Origin: Actinomycetes bacterium
Lineage (GTDB): Bacteria; Actinomycetota; Acidimicrobiia; Acidimicrobiales; Acidimicrobiaceae
Direction: 5' to 3'
NCBI GenBank assembly: GCA_021805205.1
Contig: JAJZFV010000015.1
Location: forward strand, 107,190-171,189
DNA: 64,000 bases
Below, piece after piece: positions 17,295 through 27,484 of the stretch (positions within the stretch are counted from its first letter, which is position 1; every line of letters starts with the position of its first letter). The notes beneath the pieces were generated by a model. That model searched no databases and was not told the origin of the DNA. It saw only the letters and a program-made list of their open reading frames with translations. Both the position numbers and the translations under genes were made by a program.

Positions 17295-18838
17295 CAGTGT
17301 GTCACCTTTCCACTTACATTCAATTTAGCAACGGCTGCAGGTGCATTCTTAGCCGCATCAACATGACTTATTAGGGCATTTACAGATGGCGTGATCCTGC
17401 TAAGAAGCGGGCGAGGATAAACCCCGACTAAGACCACTAACAGAACTAGCGGAGCGAGTATCGAAATTTGACGAACACTCAAATCGAGGCTCTTTGAAGA
17501 GGCATCCTCCGTAATAACCACCTCTTTTGAGCCATGAAAGATCTGCTGATAGCTCCAGAGCATATAGACGGCACTCAAGATAACACCGGTGGTGGCAACT
17601 ACCGCCCACCACCTGTGACCAGAGAATGTCCCCAAGAGGATCATAAATTCACCAACGAAGCCGCTAAGTCCAGGTAGTCCCACAGACGACATTACAAAGA
17701 GGGTAAAGATACCGGCCAATATTGGAAGCTTCTTTTGAAGTCCACCCATCTTCGACATATCAAAGATGTCAGTCCTGGCGTAAAGATAACCCACGAGCAA
17801 AAATAACGCTGCTGTGTAAATACCGTGGTTTATCATCTGCAGAACACCGCCGGCAGCTCCGATCGATGTCAAACCGAAGATGCCAAGGATTATAAATCCC
17901 ATGTGCGAGAGGGAGGAGTAAGCCAACATGCGCTTTACATCCTTTTCTCCCGCCGCTACTATTGCGCCGTAGATGATGCCGATAACTGCCAGGGTAAGAA
18001 TCAGCGGTGTAAAGGCGATAGTTGCGCTAGGGAAGAGCGAAAGGTCGAAACGCAAGATACCGTAGGTGCCAAGCTTTGCCATAACGGCGGCCAAAACCAT
18101 AACTCCTGCCGTTGGGCTCTGGCGGTACGCATCTGGCGACCAAGTGTGGAATGGAAACATTGGTGCTTTGACCGCAAATGCCGCAGTGAAGGCTGCAAAT
18201 AACCACTTCTCTGTGCTAGAGGCCATCGAAGTATTCATCAGCTTCGTAATATCAAAGGTAATGGGATGGCCTTGGCTCGCATGAATAAAGACCAGCGCCA
18301 ACATTCCAACCAATAACAACGCTGAGCCGAGGAAGGTATAGACGAAGAACTTTATTGCGGCAGGACCACTCTTTTCGTACCCCCAAGATCCAATGATGAA
18401 GTAAGTAGGGATAAGAGTCAACTCGAAGGTTACGAAGAATGCAAAGAGATCGATACTCAGGAAGCTACCGAAGCACGCTGCTTCAAGTAGTAGCAGCCAC
18501 GCGGCAAAGGACTTCGAATTGCCCTTTTCTCCTGCACCTATGTATGCGATTGGGAAGATAACTGCAGTCAGAAGAACCAAGAAGAGCGAAATTCCGTCGA
18601 TGCCCATCTTCCATGAAATTCCAAAGGCGGGAATCCACGAGTAACTCGATACAAATTGATAACCCGAAAGTCCAGCCTTGAATGAGATCGCCACTACAGC
18701 TGCACCTAGGAGTAGGGCCAACATAGATACTGAAGTTATGGCTTGAGTGACCTTTCTTGGCGTTGACTTTGGTAGAACTGCGAGTAACAGTGCCACAACT
18801 GCGGGAAAGAATATCAGTGCTTCTACAAGTGATGTCAT
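17294..18838 (-). CDS. nuoM: NADH-quinone oxidoreductase subunit M
   Basis: Second antiporter-like subunit, 514 residues. Diagnostic segments are WKMGIDGISLFLVLLTAVIFPIA, VTFELTLIPTYFIIGSWG (carrying the pump Glu), KAPMFPFHTWSPDAYRQSPT and GEKDVKRMLAYSSLSHMGFI. It lies between nuoL and nuoN, 40 bases after nuoL. Confidence 0.97.
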   Translation of the reverse strand: MTSLVEALIFFPAVVALLLAVLPKSTPRKVTQAITSVSMLALLLGAAVVAISFKAGLSGYQFVSSYSWIPAFGISWKMGIDGISLFLVLLTAVIFPIAYIGAGEKGNSKSFAAWLLLLEAACFGSFLSIDLFAFFVTFELTLIPTYFIIGSWGYEKSGPAAIKFFVYTFLGSALLLVGMLALVFIHASQGHPITFDITKLMNTSMASSTEKWLFAAFTAAFAVKAPMFPFHTWSPDAYRQSPTAGVMVLAAVMAKLGTYGILRFDLSLFPSATIAFTPLILTLAVIGIIYGAIVAAGEKDVKRMLAYSSLSHMGFIILGIFGLTSIGAAGGVLQMINHGIYTAALFLLVGYLYARTDIFDMSKMGGLQKKLPILAGIFTLFVMSSVGLPGLSGFVGEFMILLGTFSGHRWWAVVATTGVILSAVYMLWSYQQIFHGSKEVVITEDASSKSLDLSVRQISILAPLVLLVVLVGVYPRPLLSRITPSVNALISHVDAAKNAPAAVAKLNVSGKVTH

Positions 18839-18878
18839 CTTTTAGTACCAATCTCAAATCTAAAATCAATCTTCGCCA

Positions 18879-20774
18879 TTAGAAGGAAGCCCTCGTGACT
18901 ACATATCCCAAAAGAATTACCACGCCAAGCGAAATCACAAGAGCGTAAGAGCGTACGTAGCCATTTTGCAGTCGTCTCATAATTCCGGCGCTGGACTGAA
19001 CCAGATTGGCTCCACCCACCACCGCACCGTCGATCACCATTGGATCTACGAAGCCGTTCAACTCCTCTGCAACCTTCTCCCCCTGTCGAGCGAAGAGAAA
19101 GTTAAGGAGATCATCGATACCCCAACCCCTTCTAAGAATGTTGCGCTCGAGTCCAGGATTTGTTGCGCTTCGCAACCAGAAACGCGACGCCACGAAGATT
19201 CCTATCGCTGCGAATACTACGTCACCAGCCTCCAACAGGACCTTGGTTCCTCCTCCGAAGGTCAATTGGCGTTGAGCATTTCCAAATACCGGGATTAGCC
19301 AATTGGTCAAAAAGTCAGTACTTGAACTAAGTCCAAGGTTCAAGAGTCCGCCAAGGATCGAAAGGATCGCAAGAATTATCAATGGATAGGTCATCAACTT
19401 CGGAGATTCATGGGGATGAAAGTCACCAGCCTCCTTGTAGCGTGCCCCCCCAAAGAAGACAAGGTAAACTTCGCGACCCATGTAGTAAGCGGTCAACACC
19501 GCCGTTATCGCACCAAAAAGCCACAGGATAGGGCTCTTTGAATATGCAGCTAATAGTACATCACCCTTCGAGAAAAATCCCGAAAATGGAGGAACACCAG
19601 CTATTGACAACCAAGCTATTACAAAGGTAAATCCCGTGATCGGCATCACTTTATAAAGGGCTCCCATCTTTTTGATGTCCTGCTCGTCGTTCATCGCGTG
19701 TATAACCGAGCCAGAGCCCAAGAAGAGGAGTGCCTTATAGAAGGCGTGAGTTACCATCAAAAATATCGCCGCTACGTAGGCTCCACTACCAATTCCAAGG
19801 AACATATAGCCCAACTGCGAAACGGTGGAATAGGCGAGCACCTTCTTGATATCGTTTTGAGCCGTGGCCGCCATCGCCGCGATAAATGCCGTAGCAACGC
19901 CCACGATCGCAATCGTGGTTGATGCGACAGTAGACAGATGGATAATCGGAGCAATACGGGCCATCAGGTAGACACCTGCGGTGACCATCGTCGCTGCGTG
20001 GATGAGCGCCGAAACCGGAGTCGGGCCCTCCATGGCATCGACTAGCCATACGAACAACGGCACCTGAGCTGACTTTCCTGCGGCCCCAACGAAGAGTAGA
20101 AGTGCAATTACCGTTGCTTGATGAGGTGAAACCATCAAGGTGCCAGAGCCAAGGGTCGATCCAAGAACTGTGTGGTAGTCGAGAGACTTTACAACATCAA
20201 ATATGTAGAACATTCCAAGGAGGTATCCAAAGTCACCAACGCGGTTGATGATGAATGCCTTCTTGCCTGCCGAAGCGGCGCTATCTCTGTGGAACCAGAA
20301 GGAGATTAACCAGTAGGAACAGGCTCCTACGCCCTCCCAGCCCAGGAACGCGACTACGAAGTTGTTTGCCAGAACCAGGACCAACATCGAAAAGACGAAA
20401 AGGTTCAGGTAGACAAAAAATGTCTTCATTCGCGGATCATGCTCCATGTAAGCGATGGAGTAGGCGTGGATCAGCGTCGCAACTCCAGTGACAAACAGAA
20501 TCATGACCGATGACAATGGATCTAAGTAAAGGCCGAAGTGAACACTTAGTGATCCCCCTGCGAACCAAGTGAAGATATTGGTGTCAATAACTCGGTTTGC
20601 TGATGCCAAGGAGAGCAAGTGGAGATACTCGACGACCGCGATAACAAATGCCGCTCCAACTGCAAAAGTAGCTAGTGCACCACTTACCTTGCGTGGTAAT
20701 CGAGCACCAAAGAAAAGATTTATAAAAAAACCAGCTAGAGGAAGAACTGGAACAAGGACCAACAGAGAATTCAC
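18879..20774 (-). CDS. nuoL: NADH-quinone oxidoreductase subunit L
   Basis: Largest antiporter-like subunit, 631 residues, with the long C-terminal amphipathic helix that spans NuoM and NuoN. Motifs seen are FLGWEGVGACSYWLISFW, KSAQVPLFVWLVDAMEGPTPVSALIHAATMV and QNDIKKVLAYSTVSQLGYM. The start codon is GTG. It lies 6 bases downstream of nuoK. Confidence 0.97.
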   Translation of the reverse strand: MNSLLVLVPVLPLAGFFINLFFGARLPRKVSGALATFAVGAAFVIAVVEYLHLLSLASANRVIDTNIFTWFAGGSLSVHFGLYLDPLSSVMILFVTGVATLIHAYSIAYMEHDPRMKTFFVYLNLFVFSMLVLVLANNFVVAFLGWEGVGACSYWLISFWFHRDSAASAGKKAFIINRVGDFGYLLGMFYIFDVVKSLDYHTVLGSTLGSGTLMVSPHQATVIALLLFVGAAGKSAQVPLFVWLVDAMEGPTPVSALIHAATMVTAGVYLMARIAPIIHLSTVASTTIAIVGVATAFIAAMAATAQNDIKKVLAYSTVSQLGYMFLGIGSGAYVAAIFLMVTHAFYKALLFLGSGSVIHAMNDEQDIKKMGALYKVMPITGFTFVIAWLSIAGVPPFSGFFSKGDVLLAAYSKSPILWLFGAITAVLTAYYMGREVYLVFFGGARYKEAGDFHPHESPKLMTYPLIILAILSILGGLLNLGLSSSTDFLTNWLIPVFGNAQRQLTFGGGTKVLLEAGDVVFAAIGIFVASRFWLRSATNPGLERNILRRGWGIDDLLNFLFARQGEKVAEELNGFVDPMVIDGAVVGGANLVQSSAGIMRRLQNGYVRSYALVISLGVVILLGYVVTRASF

Positions 20775-20780
20775 TCGAAC

Positions 20781-21086
20781 TTACCCTTCCAAGATGTGTA
20801 GATCGTCAGCGGTTACGCCAACTCGTCGTCTAAAGATCGAAACTATGATTCCCAATCCCACTACGACCTCAGCGGCAGCTACCACGAGAACGAAGAAGAC
20901 CAGAACTTGACCGCCGATATCTCCTAGCATCCGAGAGAAGGTTACGAACGACAGGTTCACCGCATTCAACATCATCTCGACCGACATAAACATAACAATT
21001 ACGTTCTTACGTACCAAGACCCCAATTACTCCCAGCGAAAAAAGTATCGCCGACAGAATTAAGTACCAATTACCGGGAACCGTCAT
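20781..21086 (-). CDS. nuoK: NADH-quinone oxidoreductase subunit K
   Basis: Three-span membrane subunit of 101 residues, the family length, with the buried Glu in [20 protein letters not shown] that takes part in proton transfer. The C-terminal third ([28 protein letters not shown]) is conserved. It overlaps nuoJ by four bases, so translation is probably coupled. Confidence 0.96.
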   Translation of the reverse strand: MTVPGNWYLILSAILFSLGVIGVLVRKNVIVMFMSVEMMLNAVNLSFVTFSRMLGDIGGQVLVFFVLVVAAAEVVVGLGIIVSIFRRRVGVTADDLHILEG

Positions 21087-21748
21087 ACTTCGTAGACCTC
21101 ATCATCATTTTTTGAACTTTGCTCCTTTGGAGCTCGCTTCTCCGTCTCCTCCGCAGCGAACAAAGAAACCTCATCCTCTGGTGCCTCCAAAGCCTCGTCA
21201 ACGTTCACCACTACGCGCTTCGAAAGATAGACCGCAGATAGAACGGCGATAACCAAGAGGATGGCCGTAGCTTCGAATGGGAGAAGGTATGTGCTAAAGA
21301 CAACTTGAGCGATTTTGAATACATTGTCTGAGGAGTTTCCGATCGGGCCATTTGCTGCCTTGGCACCGGTAGCCCACGTAGCGTGGGCCAAGATTAATAT
21401 CTCGCCTAAGGTCACGACACCAGCCACAGCAGCGAGTGGACGTTGAGCACGGATCCTCTCACGCGAAAATACCTCAGCGCGATCGACTCCAAGGAGCATG
21501 ATCACGAACAAGAAGAGTACTACGATCGCACCGGCGTAGACAATAATCTGCACAGCCGCTAGAAATTGAGCGTTCTGTTCAATAAATAGCGTCGCTATCC
21601 CGAACATCGTCATCACCAAAGAGAGGGCCGAATGGACTGGATTTCGATATGAGATGACGCCGATTCCGCCGGCAACGACCACTAGGGCCGCTGCCAAGAA
21701 TACGATCAAATCTGGCTTGGCAATAGCAGTTAGTAAAAGAGGGACCAA
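21083..21748 (-). CDS. nuoJ: NADH-quinone oxidoreductase subunit J
   Basis: Five-span membrane subunit with the conserved [29 protein letters not shown] helix. I start at the TTG at 21748: it follows the nuoI stop by one base and has GGGAAGG nine bases upstream. The alternative GTG at 21769 would overlap nuoI by 20 bases. The C-terminal 45 residues are hydrophilic and charged ([23 protein letters not shown]), longer than in E. coli. Confidence 0.92.
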   Translation of the reverse strand: MVPLLLTAIAKPDLIVFLAAALVVVAGGIGVISYRNPVHSALSLVMTMFGIATLFIEQNAQFLAAVQIIVYAGAIVVLFLFVIMLLGVDRAEVFSRERIRAQRPLAAVAGVVTLGEILILAHATWATGAKAANGPIGNSSDNVFKIAQVVFSTYLLPFEATAILLVIAVLSAVYLSKRVVVNVDEALEAPEDEVSLFAAEETEKRAPKEQSSKNDDEVYEV

Positions 21749-21749
21749 T

Positions 21750-22433
21750 TTATCGAACCTTCCCGCCACTTTGTCGACTTATGCGATCAGCTTTTACCAC
21801 GCGAATCGAAAATGGATTCTTTACATTTATCCTCTCGTCAACGCTCTGACCGTTTTCAGGATCACGAGTGCCATAACCGAGTTCATTTGACCAATGGACA
21901 ATTCCTTCGAACTCCTCGTCGCCCGATGGAGAGGTCGCCCGCATCCAGCCTGAAGTAGCTAGATCGTCACCTTCGTGCCAATCTTCCCAAGGCATCTTCT
22001 GTGGAGTACCGTCATCTTGCACCACCAGTTCGCTCTTGGTGTAGATCGCGTCGTCGCGGGAGGTGAACGAAAACTCAAATAGCTTCGATTCAGTTATTGC
22101 CTCAGTTGGGCAAGCCTCGACGCATAGATCGCAGTGGATGCAACGGAGGTAGTTGATTTCGTAGACAAATCCATAACGCTCTCCAGGTGAAACTGGATCA
22201 TCAAGGGAATTATCTGCACCCCTAACGTAGATACATCCAACTGGACAAACCCCCGCACACAGCTCGCATCCAATGCACTTTTCCATTCCATCTTCGTAGC
22301 GGTTGAGCACGTGGCGACCGTGGAAACGCTGTGGCTTCGGACGCTTTTCCTCTGGATACTGCTTAGTTACACGGGGCTCAGAGATCTGTTTGAAAGTAAC
22401 TTTGAATCCCTTAAAGCCATCGAAGACGCCCAC
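21750..22433 (-). CDS. nuoI: NADH-quinone oxidoreductase subunit I
   Basis: Peripheral-arm subunit holding two [4Fe-4S] clusters, N6a and N6b. The two ligand sets are CIGCELCAGVCPVGCI and CIHCDLCVEACPTEAI. It has 227 residues, longer than E. coli NuoI, with an extended C-terminus after the second cluster (HEGDDLATSGWMRATSPSGDEE). It overlaps the nuoH stop by one base. Confidence 0.97.
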   Translation of the reverse strand: MGVFDGFKGFKVTFKQISEPRVTKQYPEEKRPKPQRFHGRHVLNRYEDGMEKCIGCELCAGVCPVGCIYVRGADNSLDDPVSPGERYGFVYEINYLRCIHCDLCVEACPTEAITESKLFEFSFTSRDDAIYTKSELVVQDDGTPQKMPWEDWHEGDDLATSGWMRATSPSGDEEFEGIVHWSNELGYGTRDPENGQSVDERINVKNPFSIRVVKADRISRQSGGKVR

Positions 22434-23638
22434 TATTGATCCCCTCCTAATGTTCCCTTACGAGGACTCTCTTGTCTAAATGTGGTGACAATATCGACTT
22501 CATTCGACTCTTTACCTACCGCTACAGCTCTGAGTAGAGCCGCGCCGGCCACGATGAATACTGCAAATAGGACAAAGCCGTAGACCTTAGAGATCTGCAT
22601 CGCCCCAACCAGCAGTAGCCAGGCGAGTGAGATCGGAATCAGAACCTTCCAACCCAAATCCATCAACTGGTCGTAACGGAGTCTTGGAAGCGCTGCCCTG
22701 AACCATACGTATGCGAAGAGGAAGACTCCCGTCTTTATCAGGAACCAAATGATGGGCCAAATAAATGATGGACCAAAGAGAATAGGACCGTCGGGACCTC
22801 CAAGGAAGAGTGTCACGATAACCGCCGACATAGTAATGGTATTCATGAATTCGGCGAGGAAAAAGAGTGCGAATCGGATCGATGAGTACTCAGTGTGAAA
22901 ACCACCTACCAACTCCTGCTCTGCCTCTGTCAGGTCAAATGGAGGTCGGTTGAGTTCAGCTGTAACCGCGATCAAAAAGATGACAAAAGGCACGACCCCA
23001 AGGCGAATCAGATTCCACTTTGGGATGATGCCAAAGTACGAACCAGCTTGGGCTGCCACGATATCGCGAGTTCCTAACGATCCTGTCACCAAGACAACAG
23101 TTGCAACAGTCAAGCCCATCGCGGCCTCATATGAGATCATCTGGGCCGAAGCGCGAACCGAGCCGATAAGCGGATACTTAGACCCCGATGACCACCCGGC
23201 AAGCATCGTTCCATAGACCGCAACCGAAGACATTGCGAGAACGAAAAGAATTCCCATAGGAGGATCGGCTACCTGCAATTCGACCGTGTGGCCAAAGATG
23301 TGCACCGTTCCACCTATCGGAACCACCGTAAAGATCAGAAAGGCTGGAATAAGGGTTAGGTATGGGGCCAACTTAAAGACAAATCTCTCGGAACGATCTG
23401 GAATCAGGTCTTCTTTGAAGAAGAGCTTGATTCCATCTGCCAGAGTTTGAAGGATCCCGAATGGTCCTGCCCGATTAGGACCGATACGGTTCTGCATATC
23501 CGAGATCAGCTTTCGCTCGAACCAGATCATCAACATAACCGATACCATTAGGGCCACAAAGGCCACCAAGACTTTTACTATCACGATTAGGACTACGCCG
23601 ATGGAGATGTGTCCGAGAAAGAGTGGGTCTTGCCCCAT
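22433..23638 (-). CDS. nuoH: NADH-quinone oxidoreductase subunit H
   Basis: Membrane subunit next to the quinone-binding chamber, 401 residues with about eight spans. Conserved cytoplasmic loops are ERKLISDMQNRIGPNRAGPFGILQTLADGIKLFFKED and the quinone-site loop AELNRPPFDLTEAEQELVGGFHTEYSS. The tail after the last span is hydrophilic and about 35 residues long. It overlaps nuoG by one base. Confidence 0.97.
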   Translation of the reverse strand: MGQDPLFLGHISIGVVLIVIVKVLVAFVALMVSVMLMIWFERKLISDMQNRIGPNRAGPFGILQTLADGIKLFFKEDLIPDRSERFVFKLAPYLTLIPAFLIFTVVPIGGTVHIFGHTVELQVADPPMGILFVLAMSSVAVYGTMLAGWSSGSKYPLIGSVRASAQMISYEAAMGLTVATVVLVTGSLGTRDIVAAQAGSYFGIIPKWNLIRLGVVPFVIFLIAVTAELNRPPFDLTEAEQELVGGFHTEYSSIRFALFFLAEFMNTITMSAVIVTLFLGGPDGPILFGPSFIWPIIWFLIKTGVFLFAYVWFRAALPRLRYDQLMDLGWKVLIPISLAWLLLVGAMQISKVYGFVLFAVFIVAGAALLRAVAVGKESNEVDIVTTFRQESPRKGTLGGDQ

Positions 23639-26175
23639 TATTTATCTCCCAAAGTTACGAACGTCGCATTCGCTGACGAATCAACAATATTCAAAAGGTC
23701 GTGGTTTGCGCCAATTCGGAGACGAATGGTATTTTTGGGAAGCGAACCATCGACCTTGTAACCAACCTCCACCTCTTTGCCATCGCCTCTTCTCAACGTG
23801 ACGGTATCACCAACCCGATCAGAGTCGATCAGATCAGGGGCAATGTAGGCGACAGCCTCAGAGGTGAGGCTCCTCATAGCCTCAGAGGCATCCAGTTGAG
23901 CACTTGGTGCGTACAAGGGCTTCTCGACTAAGATCCGGATCTTACCTGAATCTGTGGGCGAAATACCTAGGTCGAAGGATGGTTCGAAGTTGACATGCGC
24001 AGCGCGCCTCGAACCGTCGTTTACAAGTGGAGTCACCTCTTCTTCAGCGATATAGGTGATCGCCGGCCCCACTTTTTCTGTTGACAGGAGCCCCGGGGTC
24101 GCCACCGGATCCAACCTTCGCCTTGCCTTTAGCGCTACTTCGGTCGTCGAAAGTGGAACTACGACGCCGTCAGCAAATCGATCCGAAGAGAGCATATTGT
24201 AGGTGAGGTTTCCAAAGGTAGAGCAGTTAGATACTATCTCTTGAAAGATCTCGCTTGGTTCGTACTTACCCAAGTCGATTCCAATTTCACGAGCAATCTC
24301 ATTTGCTATAACAGAGGGCTCTTGCGATAGCCCCTTGGGAGTAACACGAGCAGAGACTCGAGTAACTCGACCCTCAATATTGGTAGTAGTTCCGTCGTAC
24401 TCACCTGCTGCAACCACTGGGAGCACAACTTCGGCCAAATCAGTGATCTTTGACCGCAGACTTGCAACAGAGACGACCGTCGAGGACGACAGAGCTCGGT
24501 CAACTAAGTCGCTAGGAAGGGTAGAGGCGTTGAGATCTTCATCTAACAAGAAAAGGAGGGTCTCCTTTGAAGCCGCAAGCTCCAGGATCTCGACTATGTT
24601 GCTGGCGCCAAAGGCTGAAAGCTTACTTGTCACCCTGCCGTAAGAAAAACCGGGAATAGCTCCTAGCTCGTAGGCGCCGCGAATATTCCCAGAGCCCATC
24701 ACGTGAAGGAAGGATAGTTTGGGAATCCGATTCAGAAGGCGGGAGGCTATGCGCTCAATCAAGTTGCTGCTAGCTCCGTAACTTGCACGTCCAAGGACAA
24801 AGGTAGGCATATCGAGGAGGTTCAAGTCATCCAATACCTTGGACAACCTCTCGGCAGCCGATGACTCGATAGAAACTCCCTCGAGGAATTGGGCAAACTC
24901 AAGCTGAGATATCGCAATACGCTCTGAAATCTTGGAGACCTCAGTCACCGTCTCAGATATTTCGATTATGCGAGCACCCGCCCTCTTGGCTTCCACGAGC
25001 CTTAGATAGAGAACAGGTAGAGCCTCTTTTAGATCCTGCGAAGAGATCACTATCAAAGGGGAACTCATAACTTGATTTATTGTCGCAGAGGTAGTTCCAA
25101 AGATCAGAGACGGAGAAACATCCCCGCCGACCCTTGCCTCTATCGATCCGGTGCCGATCGCCTCACGAGCAAGTTTGACAAATGAGTAGATTCCCTCGTT
25201 AGTAAAGTTTGAACCACCGATAAAGGCGACTGGCACCGACCTATTCTGGGCATCTTTGATCAAGGATGCGACCTTTGTAAGAGCCTCTTTCCAAGTTACC
25301 TCGAGTACACCTTCCCTGCCCCTAAGCAAAGGCTTGGCAATACGGTGTTCGGAGTTAGTCGATTCGTAACCAAAGCGACCACGATCACAGAGCCACGAAT
25401 GGTTTACGGCCTCGCTATCGACGCCAAGATATCGAGTTATCTCACCCCGGGAACTTTGCACCGAGATACGGCACCCGAGAGAACATGTAGTACAGGTCGA
25501 TTCGCTCTGGTCGAGATCCCAAGGGCGAGCCTTGAATCGATAGGGCTTTGCGGTAAGTGCTCCCACCGGGCATATTTGAACTGTGTTTCCGGAGAAGTAA
25601 GAGGAAAATGGGTGGTCAGGAAATGTGGCCACCTCTGTATGGTCGCCTCTCCCTACGAATTCGATAAGCGGATCTAATGCAACCTCACTGGCAAATCTTG
25701 TGCAACGATCGCATTGGATACAACGCTCTCTGTCTAGGTAGACCAGAGAGGAGAGGGCTATCGGCTTTTCAAAGTGGCGCTTTTCTTCTACGAAACGGGA
25801 CTCGCCCGGACCATACGAAAGAACCTGGTCCTGAAGCGGACACTCCCCACCCTTGTCGCAAACTGGGCAGTCGAGGGGGTGATTCACAAGCAGAAATTCA
25901 AGCACACCATTCTGTGCCTTCTTCACCTTGGGAGAATCTGTTACTACTTCCATTCCGGGGGTAACTGTCAGGTAGCACGATGGAGATAAAGAAAAGCCAC
26001 GCGGACCCTTTACCTCAACTAGACACATTCTGCACACCCCAACCGAGGGCATATGGGGATGGTAGCAAAAGCGTGGAATATAGACACCATTGCGCTCTGC
26101 GGCTGCGATAATCAATTCACCCGGTTCGGCCGCAATCTCTTTACCGTCAAGGATAAAGGTAATTTCATCTGCCAT
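23638..26175 (-). CDS. nuoG: NADH-quinone oxidoreductase subunit G
   Basis: Iron-sulfur subunit of 845 residues with a molybdopterin-oxidoreductase-like fold. Cluster N1b ligands are in CYHPHMPSVGVCRMCLVEV and the following Cys. The His-type N5 region is RHFEKPIAL with CPVCDKGGECPLQD before it, and N4 ligands are CIQCDRC and CPVGALT. A further CTTCSLGC set (CxxCxxxC, about 228-235) corresponds to the N7 cluster of some bacteria. The C-terminal half is weakly conserved. It overlaps nuoF by 11 bases. Confidence 0.96.
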   Translation of the reverse strand: MADEITFILDGKEIAAEPGELIIAAAERNGVYIPRFCYHPHMPSVGVCRMCLVEVKGPRGFSLSPSCYLTVTPGMEVVTDSPKVKKAQNGVLEFLLVNHPLDCPVCDKGGECPLQDQVLSYGPGESRFVEEKRHFEKPIALSSLVYLDRERCIQCDRCTRFASEVALDPLIEFVGRGDHTEVATFPDHPFSSYFSGNTVQICPVGALTAKPYRFKARPWDLDQSESTCTTCSLGCRISVQSSRGEITRYLGVDSEAVNHSWLCDRGRFGYESTNSEHRIAKPLLRGREGVLEVTWKEALTKVASLIKDAQNRSVPVAFIGGSNFTNEGIYSFVKLAREAIGTGSIEARVGGDVSPSLIFGTTSATINQVMSSPLIVISSQDLKEALPVLYLRLVEAKRAGARIIEISETVTEVSKISERIAISQLEFAQFLEGVSIESSAAERLSKVLDDLNLLDMPTFVLGRASYGASSNLIERIASRLLNRIPKLSFLHVMGSGNIRGAYELGAIPGFSYGRVTSKLSAFGASNIVEILELAASKETLLFLLDEDLNASTLPSDLVDRALSSSTVVSVASLRSKITDLAEVVLPVVAAGEYDGTTTNIEGRVTRVSARVTPKGLSQEPSVIANEIAREIGIDLGKYEPSEIFQEIVSNCSTFGNLTYNMLSSDRFADGVVVPLSTTEVALKARRRLDPVATPGLLSTEKVGPAITYIAEEEVTPLVNDGSRRAAHVNFEPSFDLGISPTDSGKIRILVEKPLYAPSAQLDASEAMRSLTSEAVAYIAPDLIDSDRVGDTVTLRRGDGKEVEVGYKVDGSLPKNTIRLRIGANHDLLNIVDSSANATFVTLGDK

Positions 26176-27484
26176 AGGGGCAACCGCCTTCTTTGATATG
26201 AATCAAAAATTCGTCACGAAACATCTTGATGCCAGCAACTACTGACGATGGGATCGATGGTCCAAGCACACAGATTGTGGTCTGCGCTGGGGGCCATGAA
26301 AGACCAGGTGCGATATTATCGCAGGCGTCTAGGAGCATGTCGAGGTCGGACTCTCGTCCGGCACCCATCTCAATGCGGCGCATCATCTTCTCAATCCATC
26401 CCGAACCTTCACGACAGGGAGTGCATTGACCACATGACTCTCGATGAAAGAACTTTGTAATTCTCCATGCCGCCCTCACCATACAGGTATGGTCGTCCAT
26501 CATTACAATTGAGCCGGATCCGAGCATCGAACCCGCCTTTGCCACGTCATCTTGAGCCAATGGCAGATCAAGCTGGTCGGGGCCGAACCAAGGAGCAGAT
26601 ACGCCTCCGGGTATGAACGCCTTAACGTTCCTGCCCATACGCATTCCACCGCCGTACTCCGGCTTATAGACGAGATCTCGAAATGTGAGCTTTGCCATCT
26701 CTACTTCGTAGTTGCCCGGTCGGTTGACATGCCCTGCAAGAGCAAATATTCGGGTTCCGGTGGACCTACCAACGCCGAGGCTCGCAAATGCAGCACCGCC
26801 ATTATTTACAATCCATGGCATGTTCGACATTGATTCAACGTTATTTACGATGGTAGGGGCACCATATAGACCTATGACCGCTGGGAAAAATGGGGGCTTG
26901 ATCCTGGGGTAGCCACGCTTGCCTTCGAGGGACTCGATCAAAGCGGTCTCTTCCCCACATATGTAGGCACCGGCGCCGGGATGTACCACCAGGTCTAATG
27001 AGAAGCCACTTCCGAATATATCTCGACCCAACGCTCCGTAGCTGTAGGCCTCATCTATAGCCCGCTGAACTCGCTCCAAGCCTAGGGCGAACTCACCGCG
27101 AATGTAGATGAATGCCCTTGCTGCACCTACGGCATATGCGGTGATAATGGTACCCTCTACCAATTGGTGAGGGTCCCCTTCGATCAGCATATGGTCCTTG
27201 AAGGTCGCTGGCTCCGATTCATCACCATTTACAACTAGGTATCGAAGCGGTGAGTTTTTTAGCATCGACCACTTACGCCCCACTTCAAATCCTGCACCAC
27301 CACGACCTAAAAGGTTTGAAGTCATAACTTCGGCTTGAATCTCTTCTGGGGTCATTGTGGTCAATGCTTTACGAAGCGCTGAATACCCTCCGGTGGTTAG
27401 GTAGGTCTCCAAAGTGTGGGAACCTTCAATGCCAATGCGAGACGTTACGATCTTAGGGACGGTTCTCTCTAAAGTTTCTTCCAT
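26165..27484 (-). CDS. nuoF: NADH-quinone oxidoreductase subunit F
   Basis: NADH- and FMN-binding subunit, 439 residues. Nucleotide motifs are LLGRGGAGFEVGRKW and GDESEPATFKD, with EETALIESLEGKRGYPRIKPPF. The N3 [4Fe-4S] ligands are in ESCGQCTPCREG with the distal Cys in TTICVLGPS. It is the entry point for electrons from NADH. The gene starts immediately after nuoE. Confidence 0.98.
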   Translation of the reverse strand: MEETLERTVPKIVTSRIGIEGSHTLETYLTTGGYSALRKALTTMTPEEIQAEVMTSNLLGRGGAGFEVGRKWSMLKNSPLRYLVVNGDESEPATFKDHMLIEGDPHQLVEGTIITAYAVGAARAFIYIRGEFALGLERVQRAIDEAYSYGALGRDIFGSGFSLDLVVHPGAGAYICGEETALIESLEGKRGYPRIKPPFFPAVIGLYGAPTIVNNVESMSNMPWIVNNGGAAFASLGVGRSTGTRIFALAGHVNRPGNYEVEMAKLTFRDLVYKPEYGGGMRMGRNVKAFIPGGVSAPWFGPDQLDLPLAQDDVAKAGSMLGSGSIVMMDDHTCMVRAAWRITKFFHRESCGQCTPCREGSGWIEKMMRRIEMGAGRESDLDMLLDACDNIAPGLSWPPAQTTICVLGPSIPSSVVAGIKMFRDEFLIHIKEGGCPYGR